A DNA stretch of 64,000 bases from an uncultured Pontibacter sp. (GTDB taxonomy: Bacteria; Bacteroidota; Bacteroidia; Cytophagales; Hymenobacteraceae), in the NCBI GenBank assembly GCA_947499125.1, contig CANMMP010000004.1, forward strand, positions 124,001 to 188,000, written 5' to 3'. Numbering within the stretch: the first letter of the stretch is position 1; each line of letters opens with the position of its first letter. The position numbers and the translations under genes are program-made. The notes under the pieces are model-generated. The model had not been told where the DNA came from. It worked only from the letters and a program-made list of their open reading frames with translations, and did not search any database. Shown here piece after piece: positions 26,321 through 36,000 of the stretch.

Positions 26321-26428
26321 TTAATCGTAGCTGTTCTTTTTCTTGTCTTGCTTTGCTGCCTGCTTTTCTTTGGTAGTTTTAGCTGGCTTTTTCTTTACTT
26401 CCTTTTTCGCGTCTTTTGACTTTGCCAT
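26321..26428 (-). CDS. 35-residue lysine-rich protein
   Basis: ATG at 26428 to TAA at 26321-26323. The product begins MAKSKDAKKEVKKKPAKTTK and ends KQDKKKNSYD; almost half of the residues are Lys. It has its own terminator directly downstream. Similar short Lys-rich reading frames are frequent in Bacteroidota, and the compact start-stop-terminator layout supports a real gene. The strong positive charge suggests nucleic-acid or ribosome binding (inference). Confidence 0.65.
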   Translation of the reverse strand: MAKSKDAKKEVKKKPAKTTKEKQAAKQDKKKNSYD

Positions 26429-26695
26429 GAGAGTTATTATTATATTTTAGCTAAAGGTACGGAATTTCAACGTGTAAAGCTGCGATACTATTAAGGAGAA
26501 ATTTTAAAGAAGTAATCTATACTGCTTCTTTTGTGCTGAATAGTTAGTTGCTAAGAATCTAAGGTGCAGGTTTAAGCGATGATGTTCCCCGAATGCGTGT
26601 TTAATGACTGTCAAATTGAAGTTTATCGAACCACCCGGGTGAATGGTTTTTTTGACCTTTCCAGTCAGATACAGCAGTTTTTAGAGCAAAAAGAA

Positions 26696-26732
26696 AAAGG
26701 GAAAAGCGATCAAAATAATCACTTTTCCCTTT
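26696..26732 (-). terminator. terminator of the monooxygenase gene
   Basis: A 15-bp imperfect stem (AAAGGGAAAAGCGAT with ATCACTTTTCCCTTT) and 7-nt loop directly follows the stop codon at 26732; the minus strand continues into pyrimidine-rich DNA. Confidence 0.75.
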
Positions 26733-27946
26733 CAGTAGTCCGTCAGGGAATCCAGGCCGGAATCCGGCACTACACTAAAGCCTTTGCCTACACCTGCCTC
26801 AAACCACTGCTGAAACTTATCTGCAATGCTTTCAGGAGTGCCTAAAAAGATCGGATGGTAGTTGATGGGACCATGCGCCAGTACTTCCCGAATAGTGAAG
26901 CCCTTTTTTGCCAGGTCATAAGCATATTTAGAGCGCTGGTCAGATGGAGAAGGGTAAGCTACTTCGAGCAGTTCAGACGGGATGGGCTTATCGATCGCTA
27001 AACCATGTGTAGGAATGTTGAGCATATACCCCAGGTACTGTAACCTGGACTTCGGATTGCCCAGCTCGTCTAACTTTGCTCTTCTTTCCAAAGCTTCTTT
27101 TTCAGATGAAGCAATGGAAACCCCAATGCCGTTGAACACCGTGAACTGATCCGGGTTTCTACCGGCTTGCTTTATACTAGCCTTCATCGACTTCCAAAAA
27201 GCGACAGCATACTCCAGGGTTGGTGGGTTGCTATACATTGCATCGGCTTTTGTAGCTGCAAAATCATACCCATAATTCCCGCCGCCGGCCGTGAAGATCA
27301 CCGGCATTCCCTGCTCTGAAGGCGGCATATTGATAGGTCCCTTTGTCGTTACATATTTGCCTTTGTAATTGATCGGTTGGATCAAAGTGTCATCTGAGAA
27401 CACCCCGGAATCAACGTCTAATTTCAGGGCGTCTTTGTGCCAGCTTCCCCATAACTTCAATACCGCTTCCCATACCTCGGTTGAGCGGGCGTGTTTTTCA
27501 TCGTGGTTCAGAATTCCGGAGTAGAAATTGAGCAGCGCGGGACCTGCACCAGTAGTCACCACATTCCAGCCAGCTCTGCCTTTACTGAACAGGTCTAAAG
27601 TTCGCATGGCTCTGGCGATGTTATAAGGTTCGTTCAGGGAAGTAGACATGGTAGTGATCAGCCCTATCCGTTCAGTTGCCTTCGCCATCAAGGCCGTGAG
27701 CATCAAAGGATCGAAACTATGATGCGGCGGCATTTCTTTCACATTAATGTAAACGGCAGGAGTATCGGTCAGAAAGAAGCCGTCCAGCTTGCCTTTTTCC
27801 GCAAGTTGAGCTCCTTTTACATAAATATCTTCATTTATAAAGGCTGCTTTATCGGCGCCCGGCCAGCGCCAGCCTCCTTGTTCAATTCCCTGCCCGCTGG
27901 GTAGCTGAGCAACGAGGTGCATTTGTCTATCTTTATTTGTGCTCAT
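26732..27946 (-). CDS. LLM-class flavin-dependent monooxygenase (NtaA/SnaA/DszA type)
   Basis: 404 aa. A flavin-dependent TIM-barrel oxygenase that would use FMNH2 from a partner reductase. Family motifs are clear: GWRWPGAD, DGFFLTDTPAVY, MSTSLNEPYNIARAMRTLDLFSKGRAGWNVVTTG, INMPPSEQGMPVIFTAGGG and FLGTPESIADKFQQWFEAGVGKGFSV. Members usually run about 40 residues further; this one stops at GLDSLTDY, directly before the terminator, so its C-terminus is short. Divergent from the HxlR regulator gene, with a palindromic operator between them. Confidence 0.88.
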   Translation of the reverse strand: MSTNKDRQMHLVAQLPSGQGIEQGGWRWPGADKAAFINEDIYVKGAQLAEKGKLDGFFLTDTPAVYINVKEMPPHHSFDPLMLTALMAKATERIGLITTMSTSLNEPYNIARAMRTLDLFSKGRAGWNVVTTGAGPALLNFYSGILNHDEKHARSTEVWEAVLKLWGSWHKDALKLDVDSGVFSDDTLIQPINYKGKYVTTKGPINMPPSEQGMPVIFTAGGGNYGYDFAATKADAMYSNPPTLEYAVAFWKSMKASIKQAGRNPDQFTVFNGIGVSIASSEKEALERRAKLDELGNPKSRLQYLGYMLNIPTHGLAIDKPIPSELLEVAYPSPSDQRSKYAYDLAKKGFTIREVLAHGPINYHPIFLGTPESIADKFQQWFEAGVGKGFSVVPDSGLDSLTDY

Positions 27947-28033
27947 ACATTTCTAATTTTATTTGCTTGTTATTCAACGGGTAAGGATTGTGCTACGACA
28001 GTTGAATAATCTTTTGCAAAATTACGATTAACT

Positions 28034-28068
28034 ACTTTCCTTTGTATAGCGATTTCCCAAAGGAAAGT
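28034..28068. promoter_or_regulatory. 11-bp perfect inverted repeat, probable HxlR operator
   Basis: ACTTTCCTTTG (28034-28044) and CAAAGGAAAGT (28058-28068) are perfect inverted repeats 13 nt apart. They lie between the divergent monooxygenase and hxlR-type genes. A minus-strand -7 element (TAATTTTG, 28017-28024) for the monooxygenase lies next to it. Confidence 0.7.
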
Positions 28069-28091
28069 GGGATACTTTAAATGGAAGAGTT

Positions 28092-28442
28092 ATGGCTAAT
28101 AAAATGGGATACCTGTCCTGCCTGGACACGGTAAAGCCGGTGCGGGATGCAATTGAGGTGATTAATGGGAAATGGAAGCTGCCCATTATCATTTCGGTGA
28201 TGACAGGCAATGAGCGGTTCACCGATATACAGGAGAGCATTCCCGGGATCACGCCAAAGGTGCTGGCTAAGGAATTAAAGGACCTTGAGCAGCACCAACT
28301 GATAAAGCGAGTGGTAATAGATGATTACCCGGTAAAGATCTTGTATAAACCGGAACCGTATGCCGATACTTTAACACCGATCATCGATGCTTTGAAGGGA
28401 TGGGGACTCAACCACCGGAAGAAAATTTTTGAAAAGGAGTAA
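28092..28442 (+). CDS. HxlR-family transcriptional regulator
   Basis: A 116-aa winged-helix regulator: VRDAIEVINGKWKLPIIISVMTGNERFTDIQESIPGITPKVLAKELKDLEQHQLIKR, then a wing and a C-terminal helix (LTPIIDALKGWGLNHRK). A conserved N-terminal Cys (residue 10, LSCLDTVKPV) is the usual electrophile- or redox-sensing position in this family. It probably binds the palindrome at 28034-28068 and controls the divergent monooxygenase and itself. Confidence 0.9.
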   Translation: MANKMGYLSCLDTVKPVRDAIEVINGKWKLPIIISVMTGNERFTDIQESIPGITPKVLAKELKDLEQHQLIKRVVIDDYPVKILYKPEPYADTLTPIIDALKGWGLNHRKKIFEKE

Positions 28443-28460
28443 TCAGAAATCTGTTTCTGA

Positions 28461-28526
28461 TTATCAAAATGATAGGTATCTGTTATGTAATGGTATGAAG
28501 TCTGTACAAGCGACATGGTAACTTTG
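28461..28526 (+). promoter_or_regulatory. shared 15-mer and promoter of the isochorismatase-like gene
   Basis: TTATCAAAATGATAG (28461-28475) lies 43 nt upstream of the -7 element TAACTTTG (28519-28526). The same 15-mer with one change occurs, with the same orientation and the same 43-nt spacing, upstream of the second monooxygenase gene (30395-30460). Confidence 0.65.
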
Positions 28527-28559
28527 CAATATCATTTAGCTTAATAAAAAAGATAAATT

Positions 28560-29108
28560 ATGAGTAAGAAAGCATTGCTTGTCATAGACATACAGAACGA
28601 TTATTTTGAAAACGGAGCCTGGGAACTGGAAGGACCGGTAGAAGCGAGTTTAAATGCAGCTAAGGTCATTGATCACTTCAGAAAGAATGATTTGCCAATA
28701 GCACATATCCAGCATTTTGCAGCTGATGTTAATATGCCTTTTTTTCAACCGGGTACAATTGGAGTAGAGACCCATGAAAATGTAAAACCGCTTGAAGGAG
28801 AAAAGCTTGTTACAAAGTACTATCCGAATAGCTTCAGAGAGACCGACCTACTGGAGTATCTGAAGGCCAATGATGTGACGGAAGTGGTGGTGACTGGTAT
28901 GATGACACACATGTGTGTGGATGCTACGACAAGAGCTGCCAAAGACTTCGGATTTGAATGTACGGTGATCGGAGATGCCTGTGCTTCCCGCGATCAGGAG
29001 ATAAATGGAAAAGTAGTGAAAGCAGCCGACGTACATCATGCCTTTTTGGGAGCTCTTTCCTTCTTTTATGCGAACGTCCAGAATGCAGATGAATTCCTGA
29101 CCGCCTAA
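28560..29108 (+). CDS. isochorismatase-family cysteine hydrolase
   Basis: 182 aa, soluble. The catalytic triad of the family is visible: D10 (LLVIDIQNDYF), K86 (LVTKYYPNSF) and nucleophile C119 (MMTHMCVDATTRAA). The substrate could be isochorismate, a nicotinamide-like amide or another small molecule; sequence alone does not decide. It is not in one operon with the HxlR gene (117 bp gap with its own promoter) but probably belongs to the same response. Confidence 0.9.
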   Translation: MSKKALLVIDIQNDYFENGAWELEGPVEASLNAAKVIDHFRKNDLPIAHIQHFAADVNMPFFQPGTIGVETHENVKPLEGEKLVTKYYPNSFRETDLLEYLKANDVTEVVVTGMMTHMCVDATTRAAKDFGFECTVIGDACASRDQEINGKVVKAADVHHAFLGALSFFYANVQNADEFLTA

Positions 29109-29129
29109 TTAAAGAAAATTTAAAAGTAC

Positions 29130-29164
29130 AAAAGCCTCCTGCCATTAAACGGTAGGAGGCTTTT
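29130..29164. terminator. terminator after the isochorismatase-like gene
   Basis: A 14-bp stem with one G-T pair (AAAAGCCTCCTGCC with GGTAGGAGGCTTTT) followed by T residues; lies between convergent genes. Confidence 0.88.
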
Positions 29165-29234
29165 TATTTTTCTTATGAGAACGATGCGATTGGTCCTAAA
29201 ATTTTCTCAAGGCTACAGATGCCCTGAGGAAAAA

Positions 29235-30359
29235 TCAAGCTTCCAAATTAGGCATCTGGTAAGCATCTGCGATAAGCTCAGCCGAGCGGAGTATACCCTT
29301 CGGTGAGTGTCCAAGGTTTACGATCATCAGTTCGTCAGCCCCTGATCGTTTCTGAACTTCATTCAGACTCTTGACAACTGTTTCGCCTGTTCCATAGAAC
29401 ATTCTGTGTCTCCAGCCTTCCGTGATTTGTCTTTCCTGCGCTGTGTAGGGGTATCTGGCAAGATCTTCAGGAGAAGGCATCAGATAAGACAGTCCTTGCA
29501 TCATCCGCATCATACTGTGCGCAAAACTCTCGGTCTGCAACAATGCTTCTTTTTCTGTCTCGGCAGCATACACCCCAAAGCATGCCAGGGTGTGTGGTTT
29601 GTCAAGCACTTCAGAGGGCTGGAAATTCTTCCTGTACAGGTAAAAGGCCATCAGCAGGTTTTCAGGTGCCAGCTGGGCTGCAAAAGCAAATGGCAAGCCC
29701 ATTTTTCCTGCCAATTGTGCCGAGTAACCCGATGATCCTAGTAGCCACATGGAAGGTCGGTTAAAAGAACGTGCTATCCCGTTTTGGCGATCCTGCCCCG
29801 GACCCGGAACCGCCCATACTTTATCTTTATAGGAATCATACTTAGGGAAATCATCATCTAGAAAGTGGAGCAGTTCCTGCAGCTGTTCGGTGTAGTTTTC
29901 TACTCCTAAACTGTTACCTCTTCGTAGTGCTGTGGCAGTATAGCTGTCAGTACCCGGGGCGCGTCCAATTCCCAAGTCTATCCGGCCTGGGGCCATCGCT
30001 TCCAGCATACCAAACTGTCCTGCCACTACAAGCGGTGGAAAGTTTGGCAGCATCATTCCGCCCGCACCAAGGCGTATCTGTTTGGTTTCTCCGATTAACC
30101 TGGAGAGCATAACTGCTGGTGAGGTAACAGAAATGGCCGGCATGGAATGATGCTCCGCAACCCAATAGCGTGCAAACCCACGTCGGTCAGCAAGCTTGGC
30201 CAGCTCAATGCTGTTTTGTATAGTTTCTATGGCAGAATAACCTTGTCCTGTCACAGCAAAATCGAGGATCGATACTGGTAAAGGCGCATTACTTTTCTTT
30301 ATTAATGGTTGGAAAGCAACTGATTGTTCTACTTTGGGTGTGTTATTGTTATCAATCAT
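29235..30359 (-). CDS. LLM-class flavin-dependent oxidoreductase, luciferase-like (MsnO8 type)
   Basis: 374 aa. Luciferase-like TIM barrel: VSILDFAVTGQGYSAIETIQNSIELAKLADRRGFARYWVAEHHSMPAISVTSPAVM, IRLGAGGMMLPNFPPLVVAGQFGMLEAMAPGRIDLGIGRAPGTD, and SMWLLGSSGYSAQLAGKMGLPFAFA. All typical features are present and length is normal. It belongs to a different branch from the monooxygenase at 26732. Its promoter (-7 TAATTTTG on the minus strand, 30395-30402) carries the shared 15-mer 43 nt upstream. Confidence 0.9.
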   Translation of the reverse strand: MIDNNNTPKVEQSVAFQPLIKKSNAPLPVSILDFAVTGQGYSAIETIQNSIELAKLADRRGFARYWVAEHHSMPAISVTSPAVMLSRLIGETKQIRLGAGGMMLPNFPPLVVAGQFGMLEAMAPGRIDLGIGRAPGTDSYTATALRRGNSLGVENYTEQLQELLHFLDDDFPKYDSYKDKVWAVPGPGQDRQNGIARSFNRPSMWLLGSSGYSAQLAGKMGLPFAFAAQLAPENLLMAFYLYRKNFQPSEVLDKPHTLACFGVYAAETEKEALLQTESFAHSMMRMMQGLSYLMPSPEDLARYPYTAQERQITEGWRHRMFYGTGETVVKSLNEVQKRSGADELMIVNLGHSPKGILRSAELIADAYQMPNLEA

Positions 30360-30394
30360 TTCTTATTTCAATTCTTACAGTATAAAATCTGTTG

Positions 30395-30460
30395 CAAAAT
30401 TAGTTTGAAAGAAGAAGTGAGCTTATATCAGGAATGTCCTGAAAACTACCATTTTGATAA
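30395..30460 (-). promoter_or_regulatory. promoter and operators of the luciferase-like gene
   Basis: Read on the minus strand: TTATCAAAATGGTAG (30446-30460), 43 nt, then TAATTTTG (30395-30402). Between them lies a perfect palindrome, TCAGGA-ATG-TCCTGA (30428-30442). The remainder of the 366-bp gap up to 30725 shows no gene. Confidence 0.6.
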
Positions 30461-30725
30461 GGACTTTACCGAACTGCAAATAAGATAATTCAACCCGTAG
30501 CTGTATTCCATTTAAACCAATCCGTATCTGAAGAAGGAAGCGAACAGTTACAACCAACGCCGAAGGAATCTATAGGAGAGAGATAAAGGGTTGAGAGACG
30601 ATCAATTTTTGCAAATTGCGTGATAGCGTATCTCTGAAATTAAGGTATACAGCTATCATCATCGCAGCATTTTCATTAACAGAAACTGCTATTTTATTAG
30701 GCGAAGGTATAGCATAGGCAAGCAT

Positions 30726-31598
30726 ATGGAAACACTTAAATTTCTGAAGACGGAGTGTGGCGTAGAAGTTCTCCTGAACGTACTGCACTTTACAAGCGCT
30801 GACAGCGACTATTTAAAAAGAGTACCGTTCAACACGGATTTTTTTGAGATCGTTTTCTGTAAGAAAGCGAAGGGGAAACTCCTGTTGAATGATCACCAGA
30901 TCGAACTGACTGGCAACAGCGTCGTTTTTCTTTCTCCATACCAAAAAAGGCAGTGGCATTTCGATGAGGGTGAGCAGGATTTTACCATACTACTCTTTCA
31001 GGAGGACTTTCTGAACGATTTCTTTGCTGATAAGCTCTTTGCCTATCGATTGCTATACTTCTACCAGCTGGACTATCCGTTGAAAATGGAGGTGGGTAAA
31101 GAAAAGATACAAAGCTTCTGCGCGCTTCTGACCGAAATAAAATCAGAGCTTGTAAATCCAAAGGCCGATAGTGGGCATATTATACGGTCGCTGCTCTATT
31201 ACATTTTACAGAAGCTGAACAGGGAATATGCTGAAGTCAACCAACTGAAAATGGATAGGGACAATGACCACTATGCCTTTCAGTTCAAGCGGTTGGTAGA
31301 GCTAAATATAAAACATAAACAGCGGGTAAGCGACTATGCCGACATGCTGGGTATCACGCGGGTTTCTTTAAACAAAGCAGTAAAAGAGCAATTCAATGTA
31401 ACGGCCAAACACCTGCTCAAGCAAAGGCTGCTGCTTGAAATAAAGAACTACCTTTTCCATTCAAAGCTTACGTTCAGTGAGATTCCCTATGAACTTAACT
31501 TTCCCGAGCCCAATCACCTGATGCGTTTTTTCAAAGCCCAGACAGGGATGACTGCAGGAGAATTTTTGCAAGCAAATGGTAAAGACGCCACTATGTAA
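30726..31598 (+). CDS. AraC-family transcriptional regulator
   Basis: 290 aa. The N-terminal cupin-like sensor domain covers about 1-140 (FEIVFCKKAKGKLLLNDHQIELTGNSVVFLSPYQKRQWHFDEGEQDFTILLF). The C-terminal part has two helix-turn-helix units (KQRVSDYADMLGITRVSLNKAVKEQFNVTAKHLLKQRLLLEIKNYLFHSKLTFSEIPYELNFPEPNHLMRFFKAQTGMTAGEFL). Divergent from the luciferase-like oxidoreductase gene, which it may control. Confidence 0.92.
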   Translation: METLKFLKTECGVEVLLNVLHFTSADSDYLKRVPFNTDFFEIVFCKKAKGKLLLNDHQIELTGNSVVFLSPYQKRQWHFDEGEQDFTILLFQEDFLNDFFADKLFAYRLLYFYQLDYPLKMEVGKEKIQSFCALLTEIKSELVNPKADSGHIIRSLLYYILQKLNREYAEVNQLKMDRDNDHYAFQFKRLVELNIKHKQRVSDYADMLGITRVSLNKAVKEQFNVTAKHLLKQRLLLEIKNYLFHSKLTFSEIPYELNFPEPNHLMRFFKAQTGMTAGEFLQANGKDATM

Positions 31599-33034
31599 GA
31601 GTAGACTCCCACATAGTTGGCCATACTGGATCAGCTATGCAATTGCTCTTTTAAAGTCAGAGGCAGGAGACCATAAATTTTAAACAACATAAGTAGGTTT
31701 TCTACTTTGAGGAATTAAGTTTATTTGTATGGAAAGGTTTTGAAGTGATCTTAAGGCTTTAAGCTTATTTTTGAGAATAGTGGTTTTACGAATGCTTGAA
31801 CCACAGCTACTATAGCTACTCATAGAATTCACCTGGCTCTTATAGAGCTATAATACAAACAACTAAATAAGCAAAATATGTTAGCAGGGGAGAATTAACA
31901 ACGTGAAAAATCTTTTTTGTTACTTTTCTGTTACTCTGGAAACAAAAAACCCGCTTATTTGATGAAATAAGCGGGTTTTGATGGGTTATCGTGTAGACCA
32001 AAGACTGAATTATCGAACTACTTTCACCAAGATTTTGCTGAGTTAGGGACATATTTTTGACTACCCTAACAGCTTACTTTCCTGACACGTAAGTCCTTTT
32101 TAGCCTCAATATCACCTTCGCTTTGTAAGATCACGTGAATTCTAGTATAAACTCTAGCAAATGGCGGTATAGTCTTTAGTATTCGGTTAGGTTATGCCAT
32201 GGTGGGAATTCAAGGTCGCTCCCATTTAGGCTTTAAATATATGGAACCGTTTATAAACATTGCACATAAAGATACTGTCCAAAGTAGGCTTATAGTGCTC
32301 AATAGAAGTCAGTTTAGAGTTAGAGCATAACAGATCTGCAGCAGACTATAGCCTACGCTTCACTTGTATTTAATTTTCCAAGATGAGTGTTGTCAGAGAA
32401 TCTGTACTAAAAAACTGTATAAATAGCATGGCGGTTATAATAGCTTGAAAAATTCATAGTACTATAATCACAATTTATTTACTTATATATGTAGTTCGCT
32501 TGCTCTATTTAGTGATACATTCACAGGTATTTTTCTTCTTATAGTAAAATTTAATATTACTTTAATTCTAGAATGTCGTAAACAAACAGTAATTATTAGT
32601 CATCTATTTAGTTTTTAGAATCACTAACTCTTTTATCCTTAAGGTACCTAATCCCCCTGCGCTAAACCTCCTAGTTCTAGCTTTTCTCATGCTCGGTTAA
32701 ATGATTTTCTTCGCGTAATATTATTTTAATTCTTCATTAATTAAACTGTTGTTTTCAACAACCTAAAAGAGAATACCGCCTTGTTATATAACGATTTTGC
32801 TCTTGGGTAGCTTTGCCGAGACACCTTTAAACTATGCTCTATAACTCCCCTTGTGTAGAGTACAAGATAAAAAATGACCAACTCTGGCTTAGAGAATAAT
32901 TAGATAAGCCTGTCCTTTATTAAAATGGTGGTCTTTTAAGTTAACAATAGCTCTACCAATCTTAGCCCAGTTTATTAAATGGCTATAAATTCTTGATTAT
33001 AAGAAATACTTATTTCAAACTTTACTTAATACCT
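31599..33034. other. 1.4-kb AT-rich region with repeat E1 and possible gene remnants
   Basis: No intact gene is visible. It contains repeat copy E1 (31905-32018). A start-less minus-strand frame at 32066-32191 reads plausibly as protein (IPPFARVYTRIHVILQSEGD, then IEAKKDLRVRKVSC-stop) and may be a gene remnant. Bases 32200-33000 are AT-rich with frequent stops and show nothing that I can name. Confidence 0.5.
31905..32018. repeat. dispersed hairpin repeat, copy E1
   Basis: A 15-bp perfect stem (AAAACCCGCTTATTT, 31946-31960, with 31965-31979) and 4-nt loop. Its upstream flank (TTGTTACTTTTCTGTTACTC) is shared with copy E2. The downstream tail, GTAGACCAAAG...AATTATCGAAC (31993-32018), is shared with E2 and E3. 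The hairpin can work as a terminator on either strand. Confidence 0.7.
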
Positions 33035-36000
33035 ATGAGACACAGCAATACTAAACTCTCAATCAAGCAAGTAATAAAATACTTGCAACTTCTTTATTTT
33101 TTGATTTTTGGATCATTTTCAGCTAATGCCCAAAATTATGTGTATAGCAGTAAGCTTGGATCTGAAGCACTAGGAGCAGCTCAGTTTGCTGTTCCTCAGG
33201 GTATTAATCATGACAAACAAGGAAATATTTATGTTGTTGATCAACACAATCACCGAGTTCGGAAGCTAGACCCTGAGGGAAATCCTATCTCGATGTTTGG
33301 GATAAGAGGAACAGGTGATGGATTTTTAGAATATCCGAGAGGTATAGCGGTAGATGATGGTGGAAATGTATATGTCACAGATCAAAGCCGTGTACAGAAA
33401 TTTGATGCTCAGGGAAATTTCATTTTTAAATTTGGTGTGTGGGGGACTGGTGATGGACAGTTGTTAAATCCTGATGGTATTCATATAGACTCGGATGGCT
33501 ACATTTATGTAGCAGATGGCCACAAAGTTCAGAAGTTTGATGCTCAAGGTAACTTTATCAGAAAATTTGGATCAGATGGGACAGGTGAAGGTCAATTTCA
33601 GGGTCCTTTGGATGTTACCTTAGATGCTATAGGTAATGTGTTTGTTGCAGATGTAATAAATAATAATGTTCAAAAATTTGATGCGCAGGGCAATTTCTTA
33701 CAGCGAATTGGAGTAAGTTCTACAGGAGTAGGGTTACTCAATTATGCACAAAGTGTTAGTGTGGATGATGTAGGGAATATCTATGTAGCTGTGGTGGAGA
33801 GGCATCAAATTCAAAAATTTAACGCGGCTGGAGAACTTGTTATGGTAATTGGTAATGGTACATCAGGTCCTGCCAATAACCAATTCTACTATCCAAGAAG
33901 CTTAACAGTAACCGGTGATGGAAGAATCTATATTGCAGATACTAACAATCATCGGGTTCAGGTATTTAGCCTAGACGGATCATTTATAAAAAGTATAGGT
34001 TCTTTAGGTCATACGCAACCTGGTATGCTGTACCTTCCATATGGTGTTTCTATAGACAACCATGGATCACTTTTTGTAGCAGATTATCAGCGTGTTCAAA
34101 AATTTGTAGATGGTACAGGAACGAATTGGAAGCAATTTTACAGCAGGGCCACAGCATTTGATGCCTCAGGAAACATATTTGTAGCTACATATATTTCTAA
34201 TGAGCATTCTGTTTACAAATATACCTCCAATGGAGACTTTATCTTAAAATTTGGAAGCTTGGGATATGCTGATGGTATGTTTAATTATATTACTGGTATG
34301 GCTATTGATGGGACAGGTAACTTGTATGTGGTAGACAGGGTCGGGGTTCAAAAATATGACCTTAATGGAAACTTCCTTCAAAGAATAGGTGCTTCAGGAG
34401 CCGGAGACGGGCAGTTTAATACACCTTATGATATAGCAGTAGATGTACAAAATAACATTTATATAACAGACACAGGCAATAGGAGAGTTCAAGTGTTTGA
34501 CTCCCAAGGTAATTTCTTATATAAGTTCGGAGCCATGGGCACTGGTGATGGACAGTTCCAAAGACCAACTGGTATTGCTGTAGATAAGCAAGGTAAAATA
34601 ATTATTGCTGATTCTTTTAATAATAGAGTTCAGGTATTTAATTCCCAAGGTAACTTTATAACCAAATTTGGCTCCTCAGGAATTCATGATGGTCAGTTTC
34701 AAGGCGCTGCCGACCTTGTTGTAGATGCAGATGGGAAAATCTATGTTGTTGATACCAATAACCATCGGGTGCAGATTTTCGAAACGGAGATAAGCACTCA
34801 AAATTTAGCTCCCGTTTTGGCTGCAATTGGTTACAAGTCTGTAGATCAATTAGCCACCTTATCCTTCCAGGCATCAGCTACAGATGATGGCCTACCTAAT
34901 AATACTCTGACATACAGTTTGGTGGCTGCTGAATCAGGCACTTATCCAAGCGGAGCTTCTATTACTTCATCTGGCACTTTTAACTGGACGCCTACAGAAG
35001 TCCAAGAGGCAGGCTTTTACCGCTTAAAAGTAATGGTTTCGGATGGTGCACTCACTGATGAAGAAGAAATCCAGATTCAAATAAATGAGGTGAATTCTGC
35101 TCCGGTTTTAGCTGAAATTGGTAACAAGACGGTTGTAGTTGATGCAAATTTATCTTTTATAATATCTGCGACAGACAATGATGATATTAGTTATTCAACA
35201 TCAAGTTTACCTGCTGGTGCTACTTTTGATAATGCAGCCCGCACCTTTTCATGGACCCCAACAGGTAAACAGATGGGGGAGTATAGCATTACTTTTCGGG
35301 TAACGGATGGAGTGCTATCAGATGAAGAGATAGTTCATATAACTGTTGCTAAACCCGCAGATCTAATGCCTGTAATTACTGGTTTCTCTCCCGCCGAGGG
35401 ACCTGTTGGTACATGGGTAACTGTTAGCGGAACGAATCTACGAACTACAACTTTAGTGACATTTAATGGGCAAGATGCAAACTCTGTAGTAATTGATGAT
35501 AATACAGTTCGCGCTATGGTGCCACAAGGCGCTTTAAGTGGTAAGATTGGCGTAACTACTGCTTACGGCAGTGCTAACAGTAATGACAAGTTTATAGTCA
35601 AGTCACTGTATGGTTCTCCGGTTATAACTTCTTTCTCACCAAGATCAGGTCCTGTTGGCACAATTGTAACTATTAGTGGAACTGGTTTTGGCAATACTTT
35701 AGATAATACGACTTCTATTACATTCAATGGACAGAAAGCCAGAGAGATAATTTCTTATACTAATACACAAATAAGACTCAAGGTACCTGCTGGGGCTAAA
35801 ACTGGTAAAATTCAGGTGACTAATATAGGAGGAACTGCAATCTCTTCTCATGACTTCACAGTTACAAAAGGTTTATTTAATTCTGCTACATCTTCACTTC
35901 AGTCTACAGATACTGGATTGGTTTCATATCCTAATCCATTTTCAGACAAAATAACCGTTGCTTTTAGATTGGATCAAAAAGAAAGTTACCTGCTGGAAGT

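Noticed and set aside
26579-26845. Plus-strand open frame of 88 codons
   Set aside because: It runs across the terminator and the 3' end of the monooxygenase gene on the other strand, and is therefore chance.
31840-32052. Minus-strand open frame of 70 codons through repeat E1
   Set aside because: It crosses the hairpin and its sequence has no protein-like pattern; treated as part of the repeat region.
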